This document shows positions 1 to 5,180 of a DNA stretch of 5,180 nt, piece by piece. Position numbers and translations under genes: made by a program. Numbering within the stretch: position 1 is the stretch's first letter; every line of letters starts with the position of its first letter. The notes under the pieces were generated by a model. The model searched no databases and was not told where the DNA came from. It saw only the letters and a list, made by a program, of their open reading frames with translations. The DNA is from Pseudomonadota bacterium (GTDB lineage Bacteria; Pseudomonadota; Gammaproteobacteria; Burkholderiales; Burkholderiaceae_F), in NCBI GenBank assembly GCA_023443095.1, contig JAEZVV010000055.1, positions 1 through 5,180 on the forward strand, given 5' to 3'.

Positions 1-311
1 GGGTAGAGATGCCATCGGTCGAGTCCGGTCCTGTCCTTGGGCCGGCCCCATTCACCCGTTTTTCCGATGTCGGCGTAAAGCAGATGAAGTGCCGTGCCGC
101 GATCGGGCGCCGACACCGCCGCCTCGACCATGCGCACCCATTCGAGGCTGGATTCGACCGAAACGATGGTCTTGACGCCGAGCTCCGCCGCGTAAGCCGT
201 GCTTCCGCCGGCGCCGTATTCGAGGAACACGTTTGTCCGCCGCAAGTGCTGCTCAAGCGCTGCCAGCGCTGCTGCCGGAAGTTCAGGAACTAACTGTTGG
301 TCCAATCGCAT
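1..311 (-). CDS. Class I SAM-dependent methyltransferase-like protein, N-terminal part (cut by window edge)
   Basis: An open frame starts at ATG 311-309 and runs off the left edge after 103 codons with no stop. The start is well fixed: an in-frame TAG lies at 323-321 and an AGGGG ribosome site sits 6 bases upstream. Residues 28-37 (VFLEYGAGGS) match motif I of class I methyltransferases, an acidic residue followed by GxGxS. E53, at the end of the next predicted strand (TIVSVES), is placed like the acid that binds the SAM ribose. Further on are YADIGKTGEWG (79-89) and a Trp/Tyr-rich stretch to the edge, a pattern I associate with methyltransferase-like proteins of polysaccharide loci. No signal peptide is seen, so it is probably cytoplasmic. 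It is the last visible gene of the run, 63 bases after the small GNAT gene. Sugar methylation is plausible from context, but the substrate is unknown and catalytic activity cannot be judged without the C-terminus. Confidence 0.72.
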   Translation of the reverse strand, partial: MRLDQQLVPELPAAALAALEQHLRRTNVFLEYGAGGSTAYAAELGVKTIVSVESSLEWVRMVEAAVSAPDRGTALHLLYADIGKTGEWGRPKDRTGLDRWHLY

Positions 312-317
312 GCGCAG

Positions 318-322
318 CCCCT
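318..322 (-). promoter_or_regulatory. Ribosome binding site of the methyltransferase-like gene
   Basis: AGGGG on the minus strand, 6 bases before ATG 311. It overlaps the in-frame TAG at 323-321 that rules out a longer N-terminus, so it fixes this start. Confidence 0.55.
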
Positions 323-333
323 AAGCAAGAGAG

Positions 334-347
334 CGGCCATCCGGCCG
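334..347 (-). other. Small hairpin in the 63-base gap between GNAT and methyltransferase genes
   Basis: On the minus strand CGGCC, a GGAT loop and GGCCG form a perfect 5-bp GC stem. The following bases are CTCTCTTGCTT, pyrimidine-rich but without a true U tract, so this is not a convincing intrinsic terminator. It is the only structure I see in the gap 312-374. In DNA this GC-rich a 5-bp inverted repeat can arise by chance. Confidence 0.2.
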
Positions 348-374
348 ACGAAACCCCATAACCCCGTCGAGACC

Positions 375-932
375 TCAGTTTCCAGGCCGCCTGCGCACCC
401 ATCGCCTCGAGCGATCCGATCGGAACGGGAAAACTTCGACCACATCGGCGCAGCGCCGAAACCCTGCTCGTTCGAACGCCGATACCGACGCCCGATTCGA
501 GTGCCAGACGCGGGCAAAGACCTTGGAAAAACCTTGCCCGAACATGGCCCGCGTCGCTTCGCGGACCAGAATCGTTGCCGCACCGCGACCGCGAGCGGCG
601 CGGATCGTGAGCAGTTGCACGAGCTTTGCCTCGCCCGCCCGCAGCGGCCAGAAATTGCGCTGCCGGTAGCGCTCTCCATGCCAGAAAAAAGCTACAGCTA
701 TGAGCGCACCGCCATCACGGCAAGCATAGGCATGGCATTCCGGACCGAAATACCAGTCCAGCTCCGACAACTCCTCCCCCGCCTGCGCAAGTTCTTCAGG
801 CGCCAGCGGGCCGACCTCGAAACTCGGCGCATCGTTCGCGCCCAACCAGGGCGGCTCGCAGACATAGACCCGGTAGATTCCGTAATCCCCTAACAACACC
901 CGGGCGAGCCGTTTCAGAGTGCGCACCAACAT
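375..932 (-). CDS. Small GNAT-family N-acetyltransferase
   Basis: A 185-residue protein of typical single-domain GNAT length. The acetyl-CoA loop (motif A) is at about 107-122: LLTIRAARGRGAATIL, with R114-G115-R116-G117-A118-A119 as the R/Q-x-x-G-x-G/A signature. The motif B region follows at 141-158 (RVWHSNRASVSAFERAGF), where N146 and F153-x-x-x-G157-F158 are typical of the fold. The N-terminus is basic (TLKRLARVLLGDYGIYRVYV) and might form an amphipathic, membrane-touching helix, but there is no signal peptide. GNAT enzymes transfer an acyl group from acyl-CoA, usually to an amine. Here an amino sugar or nucleotide-linked amino sugar is likely, from context only. The start is ATG 932, 5 bases after the stop of the FemAB-like gene, with TGAGG overlapping that stop as ribosome site; the spacer is short (3 bases). 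The frame stays open further upstream, but that part is antisense-free shadow sequence inside the preceding gene. Confidence 0.85.
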   Translation of the reverse strand: MLVRTLKRLARVLLGDYGIYRVYVCEPPWLGANDAPSFEVGPLAPEELAQAGEELSELDWYFGPECHAYACRDGGALIAVAFFWHGERYRQRNFWPLRAGEAKLVQLLTIRAARGRGAATILVREATRAMFGQGFSKVFARVWHSNRASVSAFERAGFRRCADVVEVFPFRSDRSRRWVRRRPGN

Positions 933-937
933 TTGCC

Positions 938-1870
938 TCAGCCCGCCCCGCGAATCCAGCGCCTGACTCCGGCCCCCAGTCCGGCCCGGTCGAGCCAGTC
1001 GCCAGCGGCGGCCGAGAATTCGCTCAGGAAATGATGCAGCCTCAGCGTCATGGCATTGCCCACCCTGGCTTGCAGGAAATAGACGTTGCCGCACAGCTGG
1101 CTTCCGGTCGCAAACAAGCGTTTGTGCTCCGATTGCCCTTCGGTGAAATCGAAGAGGCGGAACCGTGCTTCCGCAAAAATGCTCTCCAGCGCCAGCCACT
1201 GCAGGACCGTTCCGACCGACCACTCGGCGCTGGTCGGCGCGTAACCCAGGTAGGCGTAGAGCAAAACGCCGTCGTCGACCGGGCAATACAGGTAGGCGAC
1301 CGGGCGGCCGCGATCGAACAGCAGGTAGGCCCGCGCCCGGTCCGCCTGGCCGCGCTCGACCAACTCGGCCAGGAACTCGGGTTCGGTCGGCAGCCCTGCG
1401 TCGAGCAGGCGCTCCTGGTAGGTGTGCGCCGAGACCTGGCGCGCCAACCCATGGAACTCGAGCAGTTCGTCGGCCGACCGGTAGACGCGCCAATCCAGTT
1501 CGCCGCCGCAGTGTTCGGTCCAGCGCCGCAGCTTGCGCTGCAGGGTCGAGCGGGTCTTGGACGAAAACTTGGCCTTGTAGGCCTCGAATCCGGATTCAAG
1601 GTCGACGTAATAACGCTGGTACTGAGCCGGGACGTAACGCAGAAAATCCCCTTGGCGGGTCAGCGCCGGCAGCTCGGCCACCAGCGGCAGCGAACGCATC
1701 AGCCACCCCGCGCAGCCGCGCGGCAGTTCCCCGGCGGGCACGACCGGCTCGCTGCGGGGTGCTTGACCCAGACCGGACTCGTTCACCAGCAGGTCGAGCC
1801 GGCGCGTGAACAAGGTCTTGTCGCTGAGCTGGAACCTCAGTTCCACCGGGCGGCGCTGCCAGGCCGTCAT
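938..1870 (-). CDS. FemAB/CelD-type GNAT acyltransferase (Acetyltransf_6-like)
   Basis: A 310-residue protein resembling the BioF2-like/Acetyltransf_6 domain of CelD, BcsL and FemAB-like proteins of polysaccharide clusters. A basic helix at 102-117 (FSSKTRSTLQRKLRRW) is the usual landmark near the start of this domain. LGYAPTSAEWSVGTVLQW (208-225) corresponds to the conserved Tyr/Ser-Pro-Gly-type acyl-CoA loop. FDFTEGQSEHKRLFAT (240-255) corresponds to the D-F-x-x-G-x-x-x-x-K motif. There is no signal peptide or membrane segment, so it should be cytoplasmic. It probably acylates an amine on a sugar or a lipid-linked intermediate; a FemX-like aminoacyl transfer cannot be excluded. The start is secure: ATG 1870 overlaps the deacetylase stop as ATGA and follows GGAGG by 5 bases. 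The frame is open for about 99 more codons upstream, but those lie inside the deacetylase gene and look like shadow sequence. Product class is fairly sure, substrate unknown. Confidence 0.85.
   Translation of the reverse strand: MTAWQRRPVELRFQLSDKTLFTRRLDLLVNESGLGQAPRSEPVVPAGELPRGCAGWLMRSLPLVAELPALTRQGDFLRYVPAQYQRYYVDLESGFEAYKAKFSSKTRSTLQRKLRRWTEHCGGELDWRVYRSADELLEFHGLARQVSAHTYQERLLDAGLPTEPEFLAELVERGQADRARAYLLFDRGRPVAYLYCPVDDGVLLYAYLGYAPTSAEWSVGTVLQWLALESIFAEARFRLFDFTEGQSEHKRLFATGSQLCGNVYFLQARVGNAMTLRLHHFLSEFSAAAGDWLDRAGLGAGVRRWIRGAG
1867..1870 (-). other. ATGA start/stop overlap, deacetylase to FemAB-like gene
   Basis: The four bases ATGA (minus strand) hold the FemAB-like start ATG (1870-1868) and the deacetylase stop TGA (1869-1867). 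This is the classic layout for translational coupling, suggesting that the two proteins are made in a fixed ratio. Confidence 0.85.
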
Positions 1871-2829
1871 CCGAACCTCCGGCGCCCGGCCTGCTCGGCG
1901 ATCCGGCCCAGCGAGTTCAGCACCGACGCCGACAAGGGCTGAAGCGGCGCGGGCTGACGCGGCATCCCGGCATCGCCCAGTCGCGGCGTGCCGAAGCGGT
2001 CGCGGTGCTTTTCCAGAAAGGCGCACAGGCGCTGCATGCGGTCGACCACCACCGGGTCGGGGGCGTTTTTCGCCTGGTTCATCAGTTCGAAGTTGTGGCT
2101 CAGGATCACGAACGCAGGCCAGGCCTGCTCTGCCGCCTGCCACAGCAGGCGCTCCATCTCCGACCACGAGGTCGCGCCCATCTGCACATGGCGCAAGCGC
2201 CCCAGGCCGTCGCGGTAGACCGCCATCGGCAACTCCAGCACGCCGTCGACCGAGATCGGTCCAAGCAAAGTCTGACCGCCCCCCACGCCGCTGTCGGGCC
2301 CGAACATGGTGGCGTTGTAACTGGCGTCGATGGCGATGCCGTTGGCGACCAGGGCGGTCAAGGTATCGGCGTTAAAGCCGAAACTCCCCGCCCGGAAAGC
2401 CTTGACCTGATTCACACCGGCCTGCTCGAGCAGACGTTTCCCCAGCGCGATCAGGTGCAACTGCTCATCGAGCGTGAACTGGCGCAGCAGCGGCCGCTTG
2501 ACGCCTGCCATCGGCAGCGGCGAGGGCTCGATTTCGTCGACCCATTCGGGGTGAAGGTGCAGCTGGACTTCCTGCCCCGCCCCCTGGATCAGGGCGACGA
2601 TCTCGCGCAGGTAAGACTCGCCAAAACGCAGCGAGAAAAGCGGCTCGACAAAAAAACAGGCCTTGAGACCGTGTTCGTTCAGGAGCCGCAACTGGTACGG
2701 CAGGCCGTAGTCGCCCCGCGCCGTACGACCGTAGACGTAACGATCGAACGCGGCCGGAAACTGGGCGTCAAGCTTGAGCCAGTCCTCGCACCAGACTTCG
2801 ACATCGACGGTCAGATGGACGGCGAGCAT
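1867..2829 (-). CDS. Polysaccharide deacetylase family protein (NodB-like fold, variant metal motif)
   Basis: A 320-residue protein. Residues 5-13 (HLTVDVEVW) are motif 1 of the polysaccharide deacetylase (CE4-like) family, with D9-V-E11 where classical NodB enzymes have two consecutive Asp. Motif 2 is LHLHPEW at 90-96, H91-x-H93, in place of the usual H-S/T-x-x-x-H spacing. Motif 3 is FRAGSFGFNADTL (145-157) with R146. The C-terminal His motif is ILSHNFEL (242-249) with H245. The likely reaction is metal-dependent removal of an N-acetyl group from a sugar. No signal peptide or anchor is present, so it should act in the cytoplasm on a nucleotide- or lipid-linked sugar, unlike secreted chitin or peptidoglycan deacetylases. 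I chose ATG 2829, which overlaps the previous stop as TGATG and follows GGTGA by 6 bases; a TTG one codon earlier (2832) is possible. The following FemAB-like gene overlaps its stop. The family is well supported; activity is inferred. Confidence 0.87.
   Translation of the reverse strand: MLAVHLTVDVEVWCEDWLKLDAQFPAAFDRYVYGRTARGDYGLPYQLRLLNEHGLKACFFVEPLFSLRFGESYLREIVALIQGAGQEVQLHLHPEWVDEIEPSPLPMAGVKRPLLRQFTLDEQLHLIALGKRLLEQAGVNQVKAFRAGSFGFNADTLTALVANGIAIDASYNATMFGPDSGVGGGQTLLGPISVDGVLELPMAVYRDGLGRLRHVQMGATSWSEMERLLWQAAEQAWPAFVILSHNFELMNQAKNAPDPVVVDRMQRLCAFLEKHRDRFGTPRLGDAGMPRQPAPLQPLSASVLNSLGRIAEQAGRRRFG
1876..1880 (-). promoter_or_regulatory. Strong ribosome binding site of the FemAB-like gene
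   Basis: GGAGG on the minus strand, 5 bases before ATG 1870. It lies in the last codons of the deacetylase gene and decides the start against the much longer open frame. It is the best Shine-Dalgarno match in the window. Confidence 0.8.
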
Positions 2830-3881
2830 CAAGGCTCACCAGTGCGCGAAGCCAAGGCACTGCGCGAGCGGCTTGCAGTATTACCCCAGCGTGCGTTCAG
2901 CCAGTTGCGCGCCGGCTGCTCGACCCAATAGAACGACACCAAACCGACCACAAAAGCGCAGACCAAAGCCGCACTCCATGGCATCGCCGTCTTTCCCCAG
3001 ACGTAAAAAGGCTGCTGCCATAGATAGAGAGAAAAGGACCAGATCCCCAACTGACGCAGCGGCTTCCAGCACAACACCGCTTTCATCGCCGCTGCAGATT
3101 GATCCAGGTGATTGACCGCGAAAGCGAGAAGAAAAGGCGGCGCCAGCATGCTGAGCCACCAGGGCGCCATATCGGTGTAGCACAACGCCCCAGCCAGTAA
3201 GGCCAGGGGTGGCATCCACGGCTGGACCCACGACGTGAAGCGGTACTTAATCAGAGAGTAGCCCGCCGACAGCATTAGGTGAGCGGCCGCGGTGTCAGTG
3301 CGGATCCCTGCCATTTTCTCGCCCAACAACCATGGCATTTGCGGCGCATAAAACCGCAGCCACAGGCTCAACAAGCCCAGACCGCACAAAGCGACCCATG
3401 CGCCTCGATTCTTGAAACATGGGAACAAGGTCAGCAGACCCATCACGATGTAGCAGTGCTCTTCGACGTTGAGCGACCACAGATGCTGGAGCGGCAAGCT
3501 CGAGTCCCAATAGTCAGGAATGGAAGGAAGATACGAACGCAGAAATAGAAGATTCGGAAGCAACTCGTTCCACGGAACCGCAAGCCCCCAGGCCCACGCC
3601 CCCAAAAACACGCTCAGCACGTATAGAAGAAAAGCGGGAACGATCCGACTAAACCTCCGCAAATAGAAGATCGAGAGGTCGGTTTTTCGAATGAACAGGA
3701 GGTTGGCCATCAGCAACCCCGAGAGAACGAAAAAGAGATCGACCCCCAGACGCCCTAAAGCAATATTCGTCGCCTCAATAAAGTGGGACCACAGGACACA
3801 GACAATGGCCAGACCGCGCCAGCCATCGAGCACGGCGATGTGCGAAGTCGTCCCCTCACGCCCCATGGCGTCGACAGACAT
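2829..3881 (-). CDS. Acyltransferase-3 (OafA/YrhL-like) membrane sugar O-acyltransferase
   Basis: A polytopic membrane protein of 350 residues from ATG 3881. Near the N-terminus VLDGWRGLAIVCVLWSH carries the R-x10-H signature of acyltransferase-3 proteins (R22, H33). It is followed by GVDLFFVLSGLLMANLL (about 46-62), FYLRRFSRIVPAF (72-84) and HLWSLNVEEH (133-142), the family's other landmarks. Further hydrophobic segments follow to the end, and FYWVEQPARNW (about 317-327) is the usual C-terminal close. Length fits a stand-alone transmembrane domain with no attached SGNH domain. Such proteins transfer acetyl or another acyl group onto sugar hydroxyls at the inner membrane. The start is uncertain. 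GTG 3947 gives 22 more hydrophilic residues and overlaps the GT4 gene by 14 bases but lacks a ribosome site; ATG 3881 has a weak GGGGA about 10 bases upstream; ATG 3866 is also in frame. The gene looks less GC-rich than its neighbours, possibly an acquired cassette. Confidence 0.9.
   Translation of the reverse strand: MSVDAMGREGTTSHIAVLDGWRGLAIVCVLWSHFIEATNIALGRLGVDLFFVLSGLLMANLLFIRKTDLSIFYLRRFSRIVPAFLLYVLSVFLGAWAWGLAVPWNELLPNLLFLRSYLPSIPDYWDSSLPLQHLWSLNVEEHCYIVMGLLTLFPCFKNRGAWVALCGLGLLSLWLRFYAPQMPWLLGEKMAGIRTDTAAAHLMLSAGYSLIKYRFTSWVQPWMPPLALLAGALCYTDMAPWWLSMLAPPFLLAFAVNHLDQSAAAMKAVLCWKPLRQLGIWSFSLYLWQQPFYVWGKTAMPWSAALVCAFVVGLVSFYWVEQPARNWLNARWGNTASRSRSALASRTGEP
2836..2840 (-). promoter_or_regulatory. 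Ribosome binding site of the deacetylase gene
   Basis: GGTGA on the minus strand, 6 bases before ATG 2829 and only 3 before TTG 2832, so it favours the ATG. It lies within the last codons of the O-acyltransferase gene, whose stop TGA (2831-2829) shares one base with the ATG. Confidence 0.6.
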
Positions 3882-3933
3882 CAACGCCAAATCCCCGCCC
3901 CCCGAGTCGCCGCGCAGGGATTTTTCTTGATCG
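3882..3933 (-). other. Short spacer or N-terminal extension before the O-acyltransferase
   Basis: These 52 bases lie between the GT4 stop (3936-3934) and ATG 3881. They are either untranslated or code for a 22-residue hydrophilic extension beginning at GTG 3947. The minus strand holds a run of G (GGGGGGCGGGGA) that may serve as a poor ribosome site. I see no promoter or terminator in it. Confidence 0.4.
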
Positions 3934-5148
3934 TCATTGCGCCCCACTCATTTGAGGCTTGCTCGGCATCGATCCCTTTCTCGCCAGTTCGACACACAGG
4001 CGATCGAGCTCGGCCACGTTGCGCGCCAGGTCAAAAACCCGCTCCGCCCTCTCGCGCCCGGCCTGCCCCAGGCGCCGGCACAACGCCGGGTCGCCGGCCA
4101 AGCGCTGAATGCTTGCAGCCAGGGCATGCTCGTCGCCCGCGGGGGAAAAGAAGCCTGTTTCCCCCTCGACCACGCTTTCGCGCGGGCCGGGAAGGTCGCT
4201 TGCGATCACTGCACGGCCGGCCGCCATCGCTTCGATCACCGTGGTACCGAAAGGTTCGACCAGGGACGCCAGCACGAAGGCATCGGCGGCTTTCATGATC
4301 GCGAACACGTCGCTGCGGAAACCCAGGAAGCGGATGTGATCGGCAAGGCCGAGACGAGACGCCTGATCGTGCAAGCTGCGGCGGTAGGCGTCGGGGTCGC
4401 CGTCCATCAGGGTCGTGTCGCCAGCGGCCAGAACCTTGACCGGAAGACCCGCCGCACGCGCGCGGGCCACCGCATCGAACAGGACTTCCCAGCCTTTCTG
4501 CGGCACCATGCGTGCGACAAAAGCGATCACGAACTCGTCCGCGCCCCACCCCGATTCCGCACGCAAGGCTGCGCCGGCTGTCTCGTCGGCGTAGCGATCG
4601 AGGTCGACGCCGTTGTGTACTACGAAGATCTTGCCGGGCGACACACCGGCAGCCTGCATCAAGCGCGCTTCGTAATGCGTGGTTGCAACGATGCGGGCGA
4701 CCCGCCGATTGAGAAATCCCACCAGCTCATGCAGGCGCTCGGGCTTCCACTCGTGAACCTCGGTGAAGGTGTCTGCGCGGGCCCGCCACACGACGGTCCA
4801 GCCCAACGCCGCGGCCACCCGCCCGGTGGTCTCGAGGTCGGGGAAGGTATTGGCGACGAACACCCCGCGCGACGTGCCGAGCAGGCGGAGTGCAACGCGC
4901 AGCTTGGCGCCGTACCAGTGAACCTGGCGCGCCGGCCAGGAGCGGCCGGCCTTCCAGCGTATGACCTGGCTGCGAACGCCGAGTTGACGCAAGGCCAGAT
5001 CCAGCTCGCCCGGAGCTTTGAGCAGGGCACAAATCCGCTCTTTCGGAAAGCGAGTATTCCGCATGTGGTCGAGCAGGCGCAGCTCGCCCCCGCCCAGGTC
5101 GCCATACCAGGCCGAAAACACGAGACTCGCTTTCGCGTGAGCCGACAA
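3934..5148 (-). CDS. Glycosyltransferase family 4 protein (GT-B fold)
   Basis: A 404-residue protein, typical length for GT4. The N-terminal acceptor domain begins SLVFSAWYGDLGGGELRLL, with the Gly-rich G18-G21 loop and E22. The donor domain has VVHNGVDLDRY (176-186), the linker landmark of the family, then FVARMVPQKGWEVL (210-223) with R213 and K218 placed to bind the donor phosphates. E298-PFGTTVI-E306 is the retaining E-x7-E motif, and GPRESV/GETGFF (321-334) follows as usual. It should transfer a sugar from a nucleotide donor to a growing glycan at the cytoplasmic face of the membrane. Donor and acceptor cannot be read. The chosen start is TTG 5148, with GGGAG 6 bases upstream. The frame has no stop from there to the window edge, so a start further upstream is possible; GTG 5121 is an in-frame alternative but leaves little before the first strand. 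It leads the visible gene run. Confidence 0.92.
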   Translation of the reverse strand: MSAHAKASLVFSAWYGDLGGGELRLLDHMRNTRFPKERICALLKAPGELDLALRQLGVRSQVIRWKAGRSWPARQVHWYGAKLRVALRLLGTSRGVFVANTFPDLETTGRVAAALGWTVVWRARADTFTEVHEWKPERLHELVGFLNRRVARIVATTHYEARLMQAAGVSPGKIFVVHNGVDLDRYADETAGAALRAESGWGADEFVIAFVARMVPQKGWEVLFDAVARARAAGLPVKVLAAGDTTLMDGDPDAYRRSLHDQASRLGLADHIRFLGFRSDVFAIMKAADAFVLASLVEPFGTTVIEAMAAGRAVIASDLPGPRESVVEGETGFFSPAGDEHALAASIQRLAGDPALCRRLGQAGRERAERVFDLARNVAELDRLCVELARKGSMPSKPQMSGAQ

Positions 5149-5154
5149 AAGCCA

Positions 5155-5159
5155 CTCCC
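5155..5159 (-). promoter_or_regulatory. Ribosome binding site supporting the TTG start of the GT4 gene
   Basis: GGGAG on the minus strand, 6 bases before TTG 5148. It also sits at the first bases after an out-of-frame ATG (5161), which opens only a shadow frame. It is the main evidence for the TTG start; no promoter is visible in the remaining bases to 5180. Confidence 0.5.
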
Positions 5160-5180
5160 ATCGAACTGAAGGGATTGAGC

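Noticed and set aside
334..347. Rho-independent terminator between the GNAT and methyltransferase genes
   Set aside because: The stem is only 5 bp and no U tract follows; the next gene runs in the same direction with a good ribosome site, so read-through is more likely.
297..893. 198-codon plus-strand open frame
   Set aside because: Antisense to the small GNAT gene and the following gap; Arg/Pro-rich translation without family features.
933..1493. Upstream extension of the small GNAT frame
   Set aside because: This would overlap most of the FemAB-like gene. The translation is Arg/Gly/Pro-rich shadow sequence, and ATG 932 has its own ribosome site directly after the previous stop.
1031..1942. 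303-codon plus-strand open frame
   Set aside because: Antisense to the FemAB-like gene; low-complexity Gln/Arg/Ala-rich translation with no recognisable motif.
1871..2167. Upstream extension of the FemAB-like frame
   Set aside because: It lies wholly inside the deacetylase gene; the ATGA overlap with GGAGG at the right distance gives a far better start at 1870.
2005..2931. 308-codon plus-strand open frame
   Set aside because: Antisense to the deacetylase and crossing its junction with the O-acyltransferase gene; no motif, while the minus strand is clearly coding.
3937..5169. 410-codon open frame on the plus strand
   Set aside because: It is almost exactly antisense to the GT4 gene. In GC-rich genes the opposite strand often stays open by chance; its translation shows no family motif, whereas the minus strand shows all GT4 landmarks.
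1..5180. CRISPR array, insertion sequence, tRNA or phage-like system
   Set aside because: I saw no regularly spaced repeats, transposase motifs, terminal inverted repeats or tRNA-like sequence; nearly all of the window is occupied by polysaccharide-related coding sequence.

Overview
The window looks like part of a chromosomal surface-polysaccharide (exopolysaccharide, capsule or O-antigen) locus from a GC-rich Gram-negative bacterium. A beta- or gammaproteobacterium is my best guess, from base composition and gene content only; no taxonomic marker is present. All six recognisable genes lie on the minus strand, so transcription runs from base 5180 towards base 1. Spacing is tight and several stop and start codons overlap, which suggests one operon.

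In transcription order the genes are: a GT4-family glycosyltransferase (5148-3934, TTG start); a membrane acyltransferase-3 (OafA-like) sugar O-acyltransferase (3881-2829); a cytoplasmic polysaccharide deacetylase-like protein (2829-1867), whose ATG overlaps the preceding stop as TGATG; a FemAB/CelD-type GNAT acyltransferase (1870-938), whose ATG overlaps the deacetylase stop as ATGA; a small GNAT N-acetyltransferase (932-375) after a 5-base gap; and, after 63 bases, the N-terminal 103 codons of a class I SAM-dependent methyltransferase-like protein (311-1), which runs off the left edge.

The set fits a glycan assembly and decoration module. The GT4 enzyme would add a sugar, probably to a lipid-linked intermediate. 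The deacetylase would free an amine, and the two soluble GNAT-fold enzymes could re-acylate an amino sugar. The membrane acyltransferase would add an O-acyl group, and the methyltransferase might methylate a sugar. The deacetylate-then-reacylate idea is inference from gene order and family knowledge; no substrate can be read from the sequence.

The O-acyltransferase gene is visibly less GC-rich than its neighbours in hand-counted lines, so the locus may be a mosaic. I see no RNA gene, insertion sequence, CRISPR array, strong promoter or strong terminator. No gap between genes exceeds 65 bases. The long plus-strand open frames are antisense shadows of the minus-strand genes.
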